From CAVUCH01 sp963739995 (lineage in GTDB: Bacteria; Acidobacteriota; Vicinamibacteria; Vicinamibacterales; JAENWD01), in NCBI GenBank assembly GCA_963739995.1, contig CAVUCH010000018.1, positions 186,001 to 250,000 on the forward strand: a stretch of 64,000 bases of DNA, in the 5' to 3' direction. The notes beneath the pieces are model-generated. The model did not search any database. It had not been told where the DNA came from and saw nothing but the letters and a program-made list of their open reading frames with translations. The position numbers were made by a program, and so were the translations under genes. Below, in pieces: positions 16,263 to 25,531 of the stretch. Positions within the stretch are counted from its first letter, which is position 1. Each line of letters starts with the position of its first letter.

Positions 16263-19003
16263 CCCTCCAGGCCTCTCCCGGAACATCGAGAATCTGGCTC
16301 CATCCTGTATCGCTGATCCGTGTCGCCGCTGCCCTGCTCGCCGTGTCGGCCATCTCGCCGTCACCCATGGAGGCACAGCAGTCGGTGCTCGTGCCGGCCG
16401 GGGCTGTCTGGAAGTACCTCGACACGGGCACCGACCAGGGCACCGCCTGGCGTGCACCGGCCTTCAACGATACGGGCTGGAAAACTGGCGCCGCGGAGCT
16501 GGGCTACGGTGACGGCGACGAAGCCACGCTCGTGGGGTATGGGCCGAACAGCAGCGCGAAATACACCACGACGTACTTCCGCCACGCCTTCACCGTGGCC
16601 AACCCGTCCGCCTACGGCGGCCTCACGCTGCGCGTGCTCCGGGACGACGGCGCCATCGTCTACCTCAATGGCACAGAGGTCTTCCGTACCAACATGCCGA
16701 CCGGCAGCGTGACGGCCGCCACGTTCGCGTCCTCCGTGGTCCTCAACGCCAACGAACGGACCTACGTCACCGCCGCCATCAATCCCGCGCGGCTCGTGGC
16801 CGGCACCAACGTGCTGGCGGTCGAGATCCACCAGTCGGACGCGACCAGCAGCGACGTGAGCTTCAACCTCGAGCTCACCACGGCGGGTGCCGTGACGGTC
16901 ACGCGCGGCCCATACCTGCAGCTGGGCACGCCCTCGAGCACGGTCGTCCGCTGGCGCACGAGCGCGCCGGTCGTGGGCCGCGTGCGGTATGGGCAGGCCG
17001 TGGGCGCCCACACGTGGGCCGCCGACGAGTCGGCGGCGAGCACGGAGCACGCGGTCGCCCTCACCGGCCTGCTGCCCAACACGACCTACTACTACGCCGT
17101 TGGCACCGCCACGACCATCCTCGCGGGCGGTGATGCCACCCACTTCTTCCGAACGCCCCCGGTCGCGGGCACCGCTACGCCCACGCGCGTCTGGGTTCTG
17201 GGCGATTCGGGCACGGCCAACGCGAACGCGCGTGCCGTGCGCGACGCATATTACGCGTTCACGGGGACGCGCCATACCAACCTGTGGCTGATGCTCGGCG
17301 ACAACGCGTACCCGAACGGCACGGATGCCGAGTATCAGGCGGCCGTGTTCGACATCTTCCCCACCATGCTGCGGAAGAGCGTGCTGTGGTCCACGCTCGG
17401 CAACCACGACGGCTACACCGCTGACTCCGCGTCGCAGACGGGCCCGTACTACAACATCTTCACGCTGCCGAAGTCTGCCGAGGCGGGCGGGCTCGCCTCG
17501 GGCACGGAGGCGTACTACTCGTTCGACTACGCCAACATTCACTTCATCTGCCTGGAGTCGTTCGAAACCAATCGATCCGCTACCGGGCCGATGCTCACCT
17601 GGCTGCGGAACGATCTGGCGAGCACCGCCCAGCCGTGGATCATCGCGTTCTTCCACCACCCGCCCTACTCGAAGGGCTCGCACGATTCAGACACGGAGCT
17701 CGAGCTGCGGGAGATGCGGCAGAACGCCTTGCCAATCCTGGAGAACGCAGGCGTGGACCTGGTGCTCTCGGGCCACAGTCACTCCTACGAGCGCTCGTTC
17801 CTGATCGACGGCCACTACGGTACGTCCGGCACCTTTACGTCCGCGCTGAAGAAGGATGGCGGTAGCGGGCGGGTGGACGGGACGGGAGCGTACCGCAAGC
17901 CCACCTATGGGATGGCAGCGCACGAGGGCGCCGTGTACGCGGTCGCCGGCAGCTCCGGGCAGGCGACCGGCGGGACGCTCAATCACCCGGCGATGTTTCT
18001 CTCCCTCAACAGCCTCGGCTCGCTGGTGCTCGACGTGAACGGCAGCCGGCTCGACGCAACCTTCCTCGATCACGCCGGCGTCAGGCGCGACTACTTCACG
18101 ATCCTGAAGGGCGCCGCAGCGACCGCGCCGTCAGCGCCGTCGGCTCCGGCGAATCTGCGCACGATGGGGCTTACGGTCAGCCAGATCGACCTTGCGTGGA
18201 CCGACACGGCGAGCGACGAGTCGGGATTCCAGCTTCAGCGATCGGCCGACAACGTCACCTTCACGACCATCGCCACGAGGGGATCCAACGTCACGAGCTA
18301 TTCGGATTCAGGCCTGAAGCGGAACCGGAGATACTACTACCGGGTGCGAGCCTTCAAGAGCGGCTCCCCGGCGCTCTATTCGTCCTTCTCGAATACCCTC
18401 GCCGCGACGCCGCTTTCCGGCATCTCTCCGGACGACGTTGCGCTCTATGCGGGTCAGGCGCCGGTACGGCAGGGCGCCTGGGCCGTCACGGCGGACAGCA
18501 CGGCTACCGGCGGGGTCCGCCTGTACAACCCCGACGCCGGCCTGGCGAAGGTGGTCACCCCCGCCGCCAATCCGGTCGACTACTTCGAGCTGACGTTCAA
18601 CGCGCAGGCGGGTCGAGCCTATCGCCTCTGGATGCGGGGGAAGGCGCTGAACAACGCCTATACCAACGACTCGATCTGGGTGCAGTTTTCCGACAGTGTC
18701 GACGCCAGCAACGGCGCCGCCTGGCGGATCGGCTCGACGTCCGGCATCGCGCTCAGCGTCGAAGAGTGCTCCGGGTGCGGATTGTCGGCCTGGGGCTGGC
18801 ACGACAGCGGGTGGGGGGTCGGCGTTCGCGGCGTGCCGGTCTATTTCGGGACCTCGGGCAGTCACCGGATTCGCGTCCAGCGGCGGGAGGACGGCATCTC
18901 CATCGACCAGATCGTGTTGAGCCCCGTCACGTTCTTCACCTCCGCACCGGGGGCCACGAAGAATGACACGACCTTCCTGCCGACAAGCGCCGGCGTACCG
19001 TGA
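16259..19003 (+). CDS. Secreted purple acid phosphatase-like metallophosphoesterase with Fn3 domain
   Basis: A 914-aa secreted protein. The order is a signal peptide ending near MEAQQ (about 37-41), an N-terminal beta-rich region (45-208) and a purple acid phosphatase N-terminal Fn3-like domain starting VTRGPYLQLGTPSSTVVRW (214-232). A metallophosphatase domain follows, with GDSG (315-318), GDN (347-349), GNHD (381-384), HHPPY (466-470) and GHSHSYER (505-512). These are the metal ligands of a di-metal phosphoesterase. A fibronectin type III domain (about 622-715) and a C-terminal beta domain of unknown kind complete it. It probably releases phosphate from organic phosphates outside the cell. 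A copy of the end of its Fn3 domain lies just after the stop. Confidence 0.88.
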   Translation: MTLQASPGTSRIWLHPVSLIRVAAALLAVSAISPSPMEAQQSVLVPAGAVWKYLDTGTDQGTAWRAPAFNDTGWKTGAAELGYGDGDEATLVGYGPNSSAKYTTTYFRHAFTVANPSAYGGLTLRVLRDDGAIVYLNGTEVFRTNMPTGSVTAATFASSVVLNANERTYVTAAINPARLVAGTNVLAVEIHQSDATSSDVSFNLELTTAGAVTVTRGPYLQLGTPSSTVVRWRTSAPVVGRVRYGQAVGAHTWAADESAASTEHAVALTGLLPNTTYYYAVGTATTILAGGDATHFFRTPPVAGTATPTRVWVLGDSGTANANARAVRDAYYAFTGTRHTNLWLMLGDNAYPNGTDAEYQAAVFDIFPTMLRKSVLWSTLGNHDGYTADSASQTGPYYNIFTLPKSAEAGGLASGTEAYYSFDYANIHFICLESFETNRSATGPMLTWLRNDLASTAQPWIIAFFHHPPYSKGSHDSDTELELREMRQNALPILENAGVDLVLSGHSHSYERSFLIDGHYGTSGTFTSALKKDGGSGRVDGTGAYRKPTYGMAAHEGAVYAVAGSSGQATGGTLNHPAMFLSLNSLGSLVLDVNGSRLDATFLDHAGVRRDYFTILKGAAATAPSAPSAPANLRTMGLTVSQIDLAWTDTASDESGFQLQRSADNVTFTTIATRGSNVTSYSDSGLKRNRRYYYRVRAFKSGSPALYSSFSNTLAATPLSGISPDDVALYAGQAPVRQGAWAVTADSTATGGVRLYNPDAGLAKVVTPAANPVDYFELTFNAQAGRAYRLWMRGKALNNAYTNDSIWVQFSDSVDASNGAAWRIGSTSGIALSVEECSGCGLSAWGWHDSGWGVGVRGVPVYFGTSGSHRIRVQRREDGISIDQIVLSPVTFFTSAPGATKNDTTFLPTSAGVP

Positions 19004-19020
19004 GCCGACGTGAACGCCGT

Positions 19021-19149
19021 CGTCACGAGCTATTCGGATTCAGGCCTGCGGCGGAACCGGAGATGCTACTACCGGGTGCGAGCCTTCAAGAGCGGCTCCC
19101 CGGCGCTCTATTCGTCCTTCTCGAACACCGCCGCGACGACTGGAAGGTA
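19021..19149 (+). pseudogene. Duplicated Fn3 fragment after the phosphatase gene
   Basis: Bases 19021-19127 repeat 18289-18395 (offset 732 bp, a multiple of 3) with only a few mismatches, then align again after a 3-nt deletion. Translated in the original frame it reads VTSYSDSGLRRNRRCYYRVR and onward, ending in SFSNTAATTGR with a TAG at 19147-19149. It has no start codon or signal. It is the remnant of a second, C-terminal Fn3 unit or of an incomplete tandem duplication. Confidence 0.8.
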
Positions 19150-19159
19150 GGTTTCGCTG

Positions 19160-20155
19160 ATGACACTCGCTTCGTTCGCTCGCACGCGCATCGCCGCCAC
19201 CGGCGCTCTCGCTGCGCTGATCGTGCTGCTCTGCACCGCGGCAGACGCCTCCGCACAGCGCCTCAAGGTGATTCTCGACACCGACATCGGCAGCGACATC
19301 GACGATGCGTGGGCGCTCGGGTTCGCCATGATGTCGCCGGATATCGAGTTGCTCGGAGTCACCATCACAGATGGCGATACCAGGGCGCGAGCAAAGATGG
19401 CGTGCAAGCTGCTCCACGTCGGGGGCCGCGGCGACGTGCCCGTGGCCGTTGGGCGGCAGACGCCTCCACCGGACCAGATTGATCACCAGTTCGCCTGGGC
19501 GGAGGACTTCACGGCCAAGCAGCCGGTGCCACAATCAGCCGCCGACTTCATCGTGGACATGGTGCGGCGCTACCCCGGAGAGGTGACGCTGATTGCCGTC
19601 GGCCCGCTGCAGAACGTGGCGGACGCCCTGAGGAAGGATCCACGGCTCGGGACGGCGCTCAAGCGCGTGGTGCTCATGAGCGGATCGATCGCGGCCCACG
19701 CGTGGGGCCCTGTTCCCCTGGCTGAGTGGAACGTCGTCCGGTCAACGGCGGACGCGCAGGTGGTCTACGCAGCGGGGCTGCCGCTCACGACCGTCCCGCT
19801 CGACTCGACGACCTACGTCACGTTGAAAGAAGAGGAGCGCGAGCGGCTGCGGAAGCACGACTCGCCCCTCACACGGGCGCTCGAGACCCTCTACCGCCTC
19901 TGGCTCGAGAACCCGACATCGCGCATGACGCTCCACGATCAGCTCGCGGTGGCCGAAACGGTGCGGCCGGGCGCCTTCTTCGGCCGTAAGGATACCCTGT
20001 CCCTCGTGGTGGATGAGAAGGGCTACACGAAGGTAGACGCCGCGCGAGGGAAGCCAGCAGCTGTGTGCTTCGAGCCCAGGCGCGACGAATTCATGGGGTT
20101 CTACCTGAACGGGCTGATGGTCAAGCGGCAGGAAACGGTGCTTGGCCGGGACTGA
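19160..20155 (+). CDS. Secreted inosine/uridine-preferring nucleoside hydrolase
   Basis: A 331-aa nucleoside N-ribohydrolase that splits ribonucleosides into base and ribose. After a signal peptide (about 1-32, ending in SAQ) comes the Ca2+-binding signature VILDTDIGSDIDDAWAL (37-53), close to the family consensus DTDxGxDDD. It also has LIAVGPLQNVADAL and the central VVLMSGSI motif. Export is unusual for the family and fits salvage of extracellular nucleosides, in keeping with the secreted phosphatase just upstream. The last codons and TGA stop lie inside a REP-like palindrome, so the C-terminus may have been reset by its insertion. Confidence 0.85.
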   Translation: MTLASFARTRIAATGALAALIVLLCTAADASAQRLKVILDTDIGSDIDDAWALGFAMMSPDIELLGVTITDGDTRARAKMACKLLHVGGRGDVPVAVGRQTPPPDQIDHQFAWAEDFTAKQPVPQSAADFIVDMVRRYPGEVTLIAVGPLQNVADALRKDPRLGTALKRVVLMSGSIAAHAWGPVPLAEWNVVRSTADAQVVYAAGLPLTTVPLDSTTYVTLKEEERERLRKHDSPLTRALETLYRLWLENPTSRMTLHDQLAVAETVRPGAFFGRKDTLSLVVDEKGYTKVDAARGKPAAVCFEPRRDEFMGFYLNGLMVKRQETVLGRD

Positions 20156-20165
20156 AGTCCCGGCC
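20144..20165. repeat. REP-like palindrome over the nucleoside hydrolase stop
   Basis: A 22-bp near-perfect palindrome with GCCGGGACTGAAGTCCCGGC as core. Its bases encode the last residues GRD and the TGA stop of the nucleoside hydrolase. Confidence 0.8.
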
Positions 20166-20208
20166 CCAGCATGGTGAGAAATCCGGGTTCAGTCGAGTAC
20201 GCCGGCCC

Positions 20209-20478
20209 TCAGTGCCCTTCGAGACCTGTGCGCCGCTCGCGGTCTTCGATCGCGCGACCCTCGACTGACGCGTCCGCGCGTCGCACGGTGGGTGTGCCCT
20301 TGCGTGCCAGGTAGAGGAAGGTCCCGCCGAAGATCAGCATTCCCACGCCGGCAACGATGTTGACCTGGAGGCCGATGAGCATGTGCCGCGCCTCGACGTC
20401 TCCGGCGATCAGGCCGTAGATGGTCAGCAGCAGGCCGTAGATGGTGAAGATGGCGCCGACCGGTACGCGAATATCCAC
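20209..20478 (-). CDS. Small two-helix membrane protein, symporter accessory type
   Basis: An 89-aa protein with two hydrophobic segments, VGAIFTIYGLLLTIYGLIAG (7-26) and LIGLQVNIVAGVGMLIFGGTFLYLA, and a charged C-terminal tail. It starts at a GTG 4 nt after GGAGG and lies only 9 nt downstream of the SSS symporter stop. Small proteins of this kind accompany some sodium:solute symporters. The role as a subunit or stabiliser of the symporter is inferred from position. Confidence 0.65.
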   Translation of the reverse strand: MDIRVPVGAIFTIYGLLLTIYGLIAGDVEARHMLIGLQVNIVAGVGMLIFGGTFLYLARKGTPTVRRADASVEGRAIEDRERRTGLEGH

Positions 20479-20487
20479 GAGGCCTCC

Positions 20488-22308
20488 CTACCAGAAAATG
20501 ATATTGAGCGCGATCGTCGCAAGGAGCACGACGATCGCGAGCGGCCCCGGCTGCCGGTAGAGCGGCACGCCTTCGTCGCGCGGGCGCGGTGTCAACGAGT
20601 AGACCAGGCCCTTCAGCTCATGGTGGGGTCGCGGCGCCGTCACCATCGACACGAGAATCGTGACTACGAAGCAGGTGGTCCACGCGAAGATCGCGGTCCA
20701 GAAGTTCTGGGCCATCTCGCTCGGGTAGGTGTGCAGCACGGTGCCGATGAACCCCCCCTTGAACCCGACGGCGGCGCCGGCCGGCAGGGTGAGCCCGTGA
20801 TGCACCGCGGCCGCGACCGTGCCAGACACGAGTCCCACGAACGCGCCGTGCCCGGTGGCGCGCTTCCAGAACATGCCGAGCATGAACGTCGCGAAGAGCG
20901 GCGCGTTCACGAACGCGAACACGAGCTGCAGCAGGTCCATGATGTTGTTGAATTGTTGCGCCACGTACGCCGCCGCCACCGATATCAGGATCCCGAAAAC
21001 GGTCGCCGCCCTCCCCATGCGGAGGTAGTGCTCGTCGCTTGCGTGCTTGTTGATGTAGCTCTGGTAGATGTCGTACGTCCACACCGTGTTGAAAGCCGTG
21101 GTGTTGCCGGCCATTCCAGACATGAAGGAGGCCATCAGCGCACAGAGCCCGAGACCAAGAATCCCCGCGGGGAAATAGTGCATCAGCATCATCGGTGTCG
21201 CGAGGTCGTAATCCACCGCCACGCGCCCGTCGGTGCCGACAACCGGCTGGCAGGTCTTGTCGTCGACCTTCGGCGGAACAATCCCTTCCCACGAGTTCGC
21301 CGCCGTCGGAACACCCGCCGCCGCGGGCACCGACTGCTCCGCGGCGCACCGCAGGTGCGCAGGCAGCATGGTGGGCTTATCGGCCACCGAGATGGCGATC
21401 ATGCCGGGCAGAATCACGAGGAACGGGAACACCATCTTCGGAAAGGCGGCGATGAGCGGCGTGCGCCGCGCCGAGTTCATCGAGTCAGCGGCCATCGCGC
21501 GCTGCACGACGAGGAAATCGGTGCACCAGTACCCGAACGAGAGCACGAAGCCAAGCCCCATGACCAGGCCGAAGGCTTCGACGCCCATCGGGTTCTGGGC
21601 GGGCGTCGCCATGTATTGCCACGAATGGCTGAGGGCCCCGGGATCGAACCCGCGCGAGGAGGAGACATCCGCCAGGCGCCGGTACAGCCCGTCCGCCCCC
21701 CCGACGTCGCGGAGGCCCAGGAAGACGAGAGGGACGAAGCCCGCCACGATGAGGAAGAACTGAAGCACTTCGTTGTAGATCGCCGAGGTGAGGCCGCCGA
21801 GATACGTGTAGACGAGCACGATCCCCGCTGAGAGCAGCACGGACACGGTGAAATCCCAGCCGAGCAGCAGCTGCAGCAGCTTGCCCATGGCATACATCGA
21901 CACGCCCGACGAGAACACCGTCATACCGGCGAACGAAATGGCGTTCAGGCCGCGCGTCTTCTCGTCGAACCGCAGCTTCAGGTACTCGGGCACCGACCGC
22001 GCGCGGGAGCCGTAATAGAAGGGCATCATGAAAATGCCGACGAACACCATCGCCGGGATGGCGCCAATCCAGTAGAAGTGTGACGTCGCGATGCCGTACT
22101 TGGCGCCGCTCGCGCCCATCCCGATCACCTCCTGGGCGCCCAGGTTCGCGGAGATGAAGGCGAGCCCGGTGATCCAGGCGGGAATGGACCGGCCCGACAG
22201 GAAAAAGTCGGTGCTCGTCTTCGCGAAGTTCTTCAGAACGACCCCGATCCCAATCACGAACCCGAAGTAGATGAGGATGATGAGGTAGTCAATCCACTGA
22301 AGCTGCAT
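20488..22308 (-). CDS. Sodium:solute symporter (SSS family), sugar-type
   Basis: A 606-aa polytopic membrane protein of the SSS (SLC5-like) family with about 14 hydrophobic helices, importing a solute with Na+. Recognisable stretches include FLSGRSIPAWITGLAFISAN in the TM1-TM2 region, YTYLGGLTSAIYNEVLQFF, and NTTAFNTVWTYDIYQSYI. This resembles the sodium/galactoside or sodium/glucose group rather than proline or pantothenate carriers. A loop around residue 345 with two cysteines (CAAEQ and KTCQP) may face the periplasm. The ATG at 22308 has GGAGG upstream. The longer open frame upstream has no SSS similarity. Confidence 0.88.
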   Translation of the reverse strand: MQLQWIDYLIILIYFGFVIGIGVVLKNFAKTSTDFFLSGRSIPAWITGLAFISANLGAQEVIGMGASGAKYGIATSHFYWIGAIPAMVFVGIFMMPFYYGSRARSVPEYLKLRFDEKTRGLNAISFAGMTVFSSGVSMYAMGKLLQLLLGWDFTVSVLLSAGIVLVYTYLGGLTSAIYNEVLQFFLIVAGFVPLVFLGLRDVGGADGLYRRLADVSSSRGFDPGALSHSWQYMATPAQNPMGVEAFGLVMGLGFVLSFGYWCTDFLVVQRAMAADSMNSARRTPLIAAFPKMVFPFLVILPGMIAISVADKPTMLPAHLRCAAEQSVPAAAGVPTAANSWEGIVPPKVDDKTCQPVVGTDGRVAVDYDLATPMMLMHYFPAGILGLGLCALMASFMSGMAGNTTAFNTVWTYDIYQSYINKHASDEHYLRMGRAATVFGILISVAAAYVAQQFNNIMDLLQLVFAFVNAPLFATFMLGMFWKRATGHGAFVGLVSGTVAAAVHHGLTLPAGAAVGFKGGFIGTVLHTYPSEMAQNFWTAIFAWTTCFVVTILVSMVTAPRPHHELKGLVYSLTPRPRDEGVPLYRQPGPLAIVVLLATIALNIIFW

Positions 22309-22489
22309 GCGGCCTCCGGGACGAGCAAGCGCGGCGGTGCGGCCAGGCGGGCCGGGCGCAAAACCGGGGCGCATCGTACTACAGACATACAGGACAGGCC
22401 CGCAGGCCGATCTGCTTTCCGGACGCTGCCTTGACAAGCCGATCACCGCCCAGCTATTTTCGGGAGGTCTTTTCTCCGAAAGCTTCGCG

Positions 22490-22903
22490 ATGCCGGCACT
22501 CCCTTTGCTCACGGCTTCCCTAATGCAACTTAGATCTCTCTTCTGTGCTTGTCTCCTCGGCTTGCTCGTCACGCCCGGTGTCGGCGCGCAGACCGCCGGG
22601 TCCGGCAAACCTGTCGAGGAGAACTACAAGGCCACGTGTCAGCCGTGCCACATGGCCGACGGGAATGCTGCGCTCAAGCAGATGAACTTTGCCGATGGTG
22701 AGTGGAAGCACGGCACAACCCCCCAGGCTCTGGCCAAGGTCATCACGGAGGGCGTGCCCGGAACCGCCATGATGCCCTTCAAGGCGCGGTTCTCGGCGCA
22801 GGAGATCCTCGAGCTGGCGAAGTACGTGCGAAGGTTCGATCCCAAGCTGAAGGGCGCGTCCCCGGCCGCGAAGAAGAAGACGGCCGCAACCAAACAGCCG
22901 TGA
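22490..22903 (+). CDS. Secreted class I cytochrome c
   Basis: A small periplasmic c-type cytochrome (137 aa from this ATG). After a signal peptide ending near GVGAQ comes the single haem motif CQPCH (residues 50-54). A Met in GTAMMPFKARFS about 45 residues on is the probable axial ligand, and a basic Lys/Ala-rich tail follows. It would shuttle electrons from periplasmic dehydrogenases to an oxidase. A second ATG at 22523 would give a tighter signal peptide and is equally possible. It is divergent from the symporter. Confidence 0.75.
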   Translation: MPALPLLTASLMQLRSLFCACLLGLLVTPGVGAQTAGSGKPVEENYKATCQPCHMADGNAALKQMNFADGEWKHGTTPQALAKVITEGVPGTAMMPFKARFSAQEILELAKYVRRFDPKLKGASPAAKKKTAATKQP

Positions 22904-23145
22904 GGCCGTGCGACGGAACCGCACGGTCCTGAACCGCTCGCCGGCGCTGCCCACCGTGCCGTCCACTGCTGTGCCGCGTCCGTTCGTGTGCCGCTGCGTC
23001 CTTCCTTCCCCTGCTGCCCTGCGTCTCCCGGTCCGGCTCTACGGCGAGGGCTTTGAAGTCCGGGCTGCGCCGCTCACCCGATATGTTGACTCCCCGCGGC
23101 CCGTCGGTCATCCTTTCGAAGCCTTTTTGACACCAGCACAGACAC

Positions 23146-24267
23146 ATGGCGCACGTGAACGTAGCACTTATCGGGTACGCCTTCATGGGCCGGGCGCACA
23201 GCAACGCGTGGCGGCAGGTCTCGCGCTTCTTCACGCCGAAGCTCACACCACGCATGAAGGTCATCTGCGGGCGGGACGCGAAGAACGTCAAGAAGGCGGC
23301 TGAGCGCCTCGGGTGGGACGAAGCCGCCACCGACTGGCAGGAGGTCGTCGACCGGCCGGACATCGATATCGTCGACATCAGCACGCCAGGCGACAGCCAC
23401 GCCGCAATCGCGATCGCCGCCGCCAGGGCGGGCAAGGTGGTCTTCTGCGAGAAGCCTCTCGCAAACACGGTCCGGGAGGCGCAGCAAATGCTCGCCGCGG
23501 TGCAGAGGGCGGGCGTGGTCCACATGATCTGCCACAACTACCGGCGTGCGCCCGCCGTGATGCTCGCCCGGCAGCTGATCGAGGAAGGAAAGCTCGGACG
23601 CCTCTATCATTACCGCGGCACGTACCTGCAGGACTGGGTCGCGGACCCCAGTGTGCCGCTGTACTGGCGGCTGCAGAAGGACAAGGCCGGGTCCGGCGCG
23701 CTCGGCGACATCGCCTCGCACTCGCTGGACCTCGCCCGGTTTCTGGTCGGCGAGATTACGGAAGTGACGGCCGCACTGGAGACGTTCGTGAAGGAACGGC
23801 CGCTGCCGGACAACCCGAAGAAGAAGGGGGCGGTGACCGTCGACGATGCCTCGGCGTCGATCGTCCGTTTCGACAACGGGGCCCTCGGCACGATCGAGGC
23901 CTCGCGCTTCGCCACGGGCCGGAAGAACTACAACCGGTTCGAAATCAACGGCAGCAAAGGGTCGGTATCGTTCGATATGGAGCGCATGAACGAGCTCGAG
24001 GTGTACCTGACTGACGACGACAAGTCCGTGCAGGGCTTCCACACGGTGATGGTCACCGAGCCGCACCACCCGTTCTTCAATGCCTGGTGGCCAGCGGGTC
24101 ACATCATCGGTTACGAACACACGTTCATCCATACGGTGTACGACCTGCTGCAGGCGGTCGCCGCCAACAAGGTGCCCTCGCCGAACTTCGCAGACGGAGT
24201 GCAGAACCAGCGCGTGCTCGCGGCGATGGAGAAATCGGCGGCGACGAAGCGGTGGGTGACGGTGTAA
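23146..24267 (+). CDS. Gfo/Idh/MocA family oxidoreductase
   Basis: An NAD(P)-dependent sugar or inositol dehydrogenase-like protein (373 aa), without signal peptide. The Rossmann domain opens with VNVALIGYAFMGRAHSNAW and carries the catalytic EKP motif in FCEKPLA (101-107). The C-terminal alpha/beta domain includes SGALGDIASHSLDLARFLVG with the usual Gly-Asp-xx-x-His, and it ends in FADGVQNQRVLAAMEKSA. It is followed by a TIM-barrel isomerase gene, a common partner in cytosolic sugar interconversion. The substrate is not deducible. Confidence 0.9.
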   Translation: MAHVNVALIGYAFMGRAHSNAWRQVSRFFTPKLTPRMKVICGRDAKNVKKAAERLGWDEAATDWQEVVDRPDIDIVDISTPGDSHAAIAIAAARAGKVVFCEKPLANTVREAQQMLAAVQRAGVVHMICHNYRRAPAVMLARQLIEEGKLGRLYHYRGTYLQDWVADPSVPLYWRLQKDKAGSGALGDIASHSLDLARFLVGEITEVTAALETFVKERPLPDNPKKKGAVTVDDASASIVRFDNGALGTIEASRFATGRKNYNRFEINGSKGSVSFDMERMNELEVYLTDDDKSVQGFHTVMVTEPHHPFFNAWWPAGHIIGYEHTFIHTVYDLLQAVAANKVPSPNFADGVQNQRVLAAMEKSAATKRWVTV

Positions 24268-24270
24268 CGA

Positions 24271-24366
24271 CTCAGGCTGCAGGCTATTGGCTGCAGCCTT
24301 CAGGCAGTATCTGGCCTCAGGCCAGACGAGCCCGCAGCCTGCAGCCTGTGGTCTGCAGTCTGTGGC
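24271..24366. repeat. Heptad-repeat inverted pair H2
   Basis: The left arm uses units AGGCTGC, AGGCTAT, TGGCTGC. The right arm (24331-24366) uses GCCTGCA, GCCTGTG, GTCTGCA, GTCTGTG. It occupies nearly all of the gap between the Gfo/Idh/MocA gene and the isomerase gene and ends directly before the latter's ribosome binding site. Confidence 0.65.
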
Positions 24367-24381
24367 GTTAGGAGATCTTCC

Positions 24382-25344
24382 ATGCGTATCGGCGTTTTTG
24401 CGGTTCTGTTCGGCAACAAGCCCTTCGAGGAGACCCTTGATTACCTGAAGGAGCTCGGGGTCGGCGCGATCGAGATCGGTACCGGCGCGTACCCCGGCAA
24501 CGCGCACTGCAATCCCGGCGAGCTGCTGGCGGACGAGGGCAAGCTGAAGGCGTTCCGGAAGGCCGTGGAGGATCGCGGCCTCGTGATCAGCGCGCTCAGC
24601 TGCCACGGAAACCCGATCCATCCGGACTCGAAGATCGCGGGCGAGCACCACGCCGTCTTCGAACAGACGGTCCGGCTCGCCGCCAAGCTGGGTGTGCAGC
24701 AGGTGATCACGTTCAGCGGCTGCCCCGGCGGCGACGCGTCGGCGAAGGGCCCCAACTGGATCACGGCGCCATGGCCCCCTGAGTATCTCGAGATGCTCGA
24801 GTGGCAGTGGAGCGAGAAGGTCGTACCCTACTGGACTTCGACCGCGAAGATGTGCAAGTCGGCGGGCGTGCGGGTGGCCATCGAGATGCACCCCAACTTC
24901 GTCGTCTACAACCCGGAAACGATGCTGCGGCTGCGGGACGTGGCCCGGGGCACGATCGGCTGCAACTTCGATCCGAGCCACATGTTCTGGCAGCAGGTGG
25001 ATGTGGCCTCCGCAATCCGCGCGCTCGGTGACTGCATCTACCACGTGCACGCGAAGGACTGCCGTATCGACGCGCAGAACACGGCGGTGAACGGCGTGCT
25101 CGACGTGAAGAAGTACACGGACGAGATCAAGCGGTCGTGGATCTTCCGAACTGTGGGCTACGGCAACGGTGAGAGCGTCTGGCGGGACATCCTGTCGAAC
25201 CTGCGGCTCGTCGGCTACGATCACGTGGTCAGCATCGAGCACGAAGACAGCCTCATGTCCGGCGATGAGGGGTTGAAGAAGGCGATTGCGTTCCTGAAAC
25301 AGATCGTCATCGAGGCGCCTGCAGGGACGGCGTACTGGGCGTGA
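24382..25344 (+). CDS. Sugar phosphate isomerase/epimerase family TIM barrel protein
   Basis: A 320-aa xylose-isomerase-like TIM barrel (AP endonuclease 2 superfamily). Probable metal ligands are in EIGTGAYPGNAH, VAIEMHPNFVVY, GCNFDPSHMFWQQVD, YHVHAKDC and VVSIEHED, in the usual order along the barrel. Such proteins interconvert keto sugars or epimerise inositol derivatives, usually beside Gfo/Idh/MocA dehydrogenases as here. A Shine-Dalgarno AGGAGA lies before the ATG. It is cytosolic, with no signal peptide. Confidence 0.87.
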   Translation: MRIGVFAVLFGNKPFEETLDYLKELGVGAIEIGTGAYPGNAHCNPGELLADEGKLKAFRKAVEDRGLVISALSCHGNPIHPDSKIAGEHHAVFEQTVRLAAKLGVQQVITFSGCPGGDASAKGPNWITAPWPPEYLEMLEWQWSEKVVPYWTSTAKMCKSAGVRVAIEMHPNFVVYNPETMLRLRDVARGTIGCNFDPSHMFWQQVDVASAIRALGDCIYHVHAKDCRIDAQNTAVNGVLDVKKYTDEIKRSWIFRTVGYGNGESVWRDILSNLRLVGYDHVVSIEHEDSLMSGDEGLKKAIAFLKQIVIEAPAGTAYWA

Positions 25345-25350
25345 AACACA

Positions 25351-25516
25351 CCAGGTCAGGGGGTCAGGGACCAGGGATCCGGGGTCAGCGATCAGGGAAG
25401 ATGCCTCACGCTCCACCTCCGATCCTGGACGGCCGTCCTTGATCGCTGAGCGCCGATCGCTGATCCTGATCCGCTGACCGCTGACCGCTGATCCCTGAGC
25501 TGATCCCTGATCGCTG
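25351..25516. repeat. Heptad-repeat inverted pair H3
   Basis: The left arm (25351-25396) runs GGTCAGG, GGGTCAG, GGACCAG. The right arm (25441-25516) runs CTGATCC, CTGACCG, CTGACCG, CTGATCC. The arms are largely complementary and fill the gap between the isomerase gene and the gluconate-dehydrogenase-subunit gene. Confidence 0.7.
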
Positions 25517-25531
25517 AAGAAAGGATCCCCC

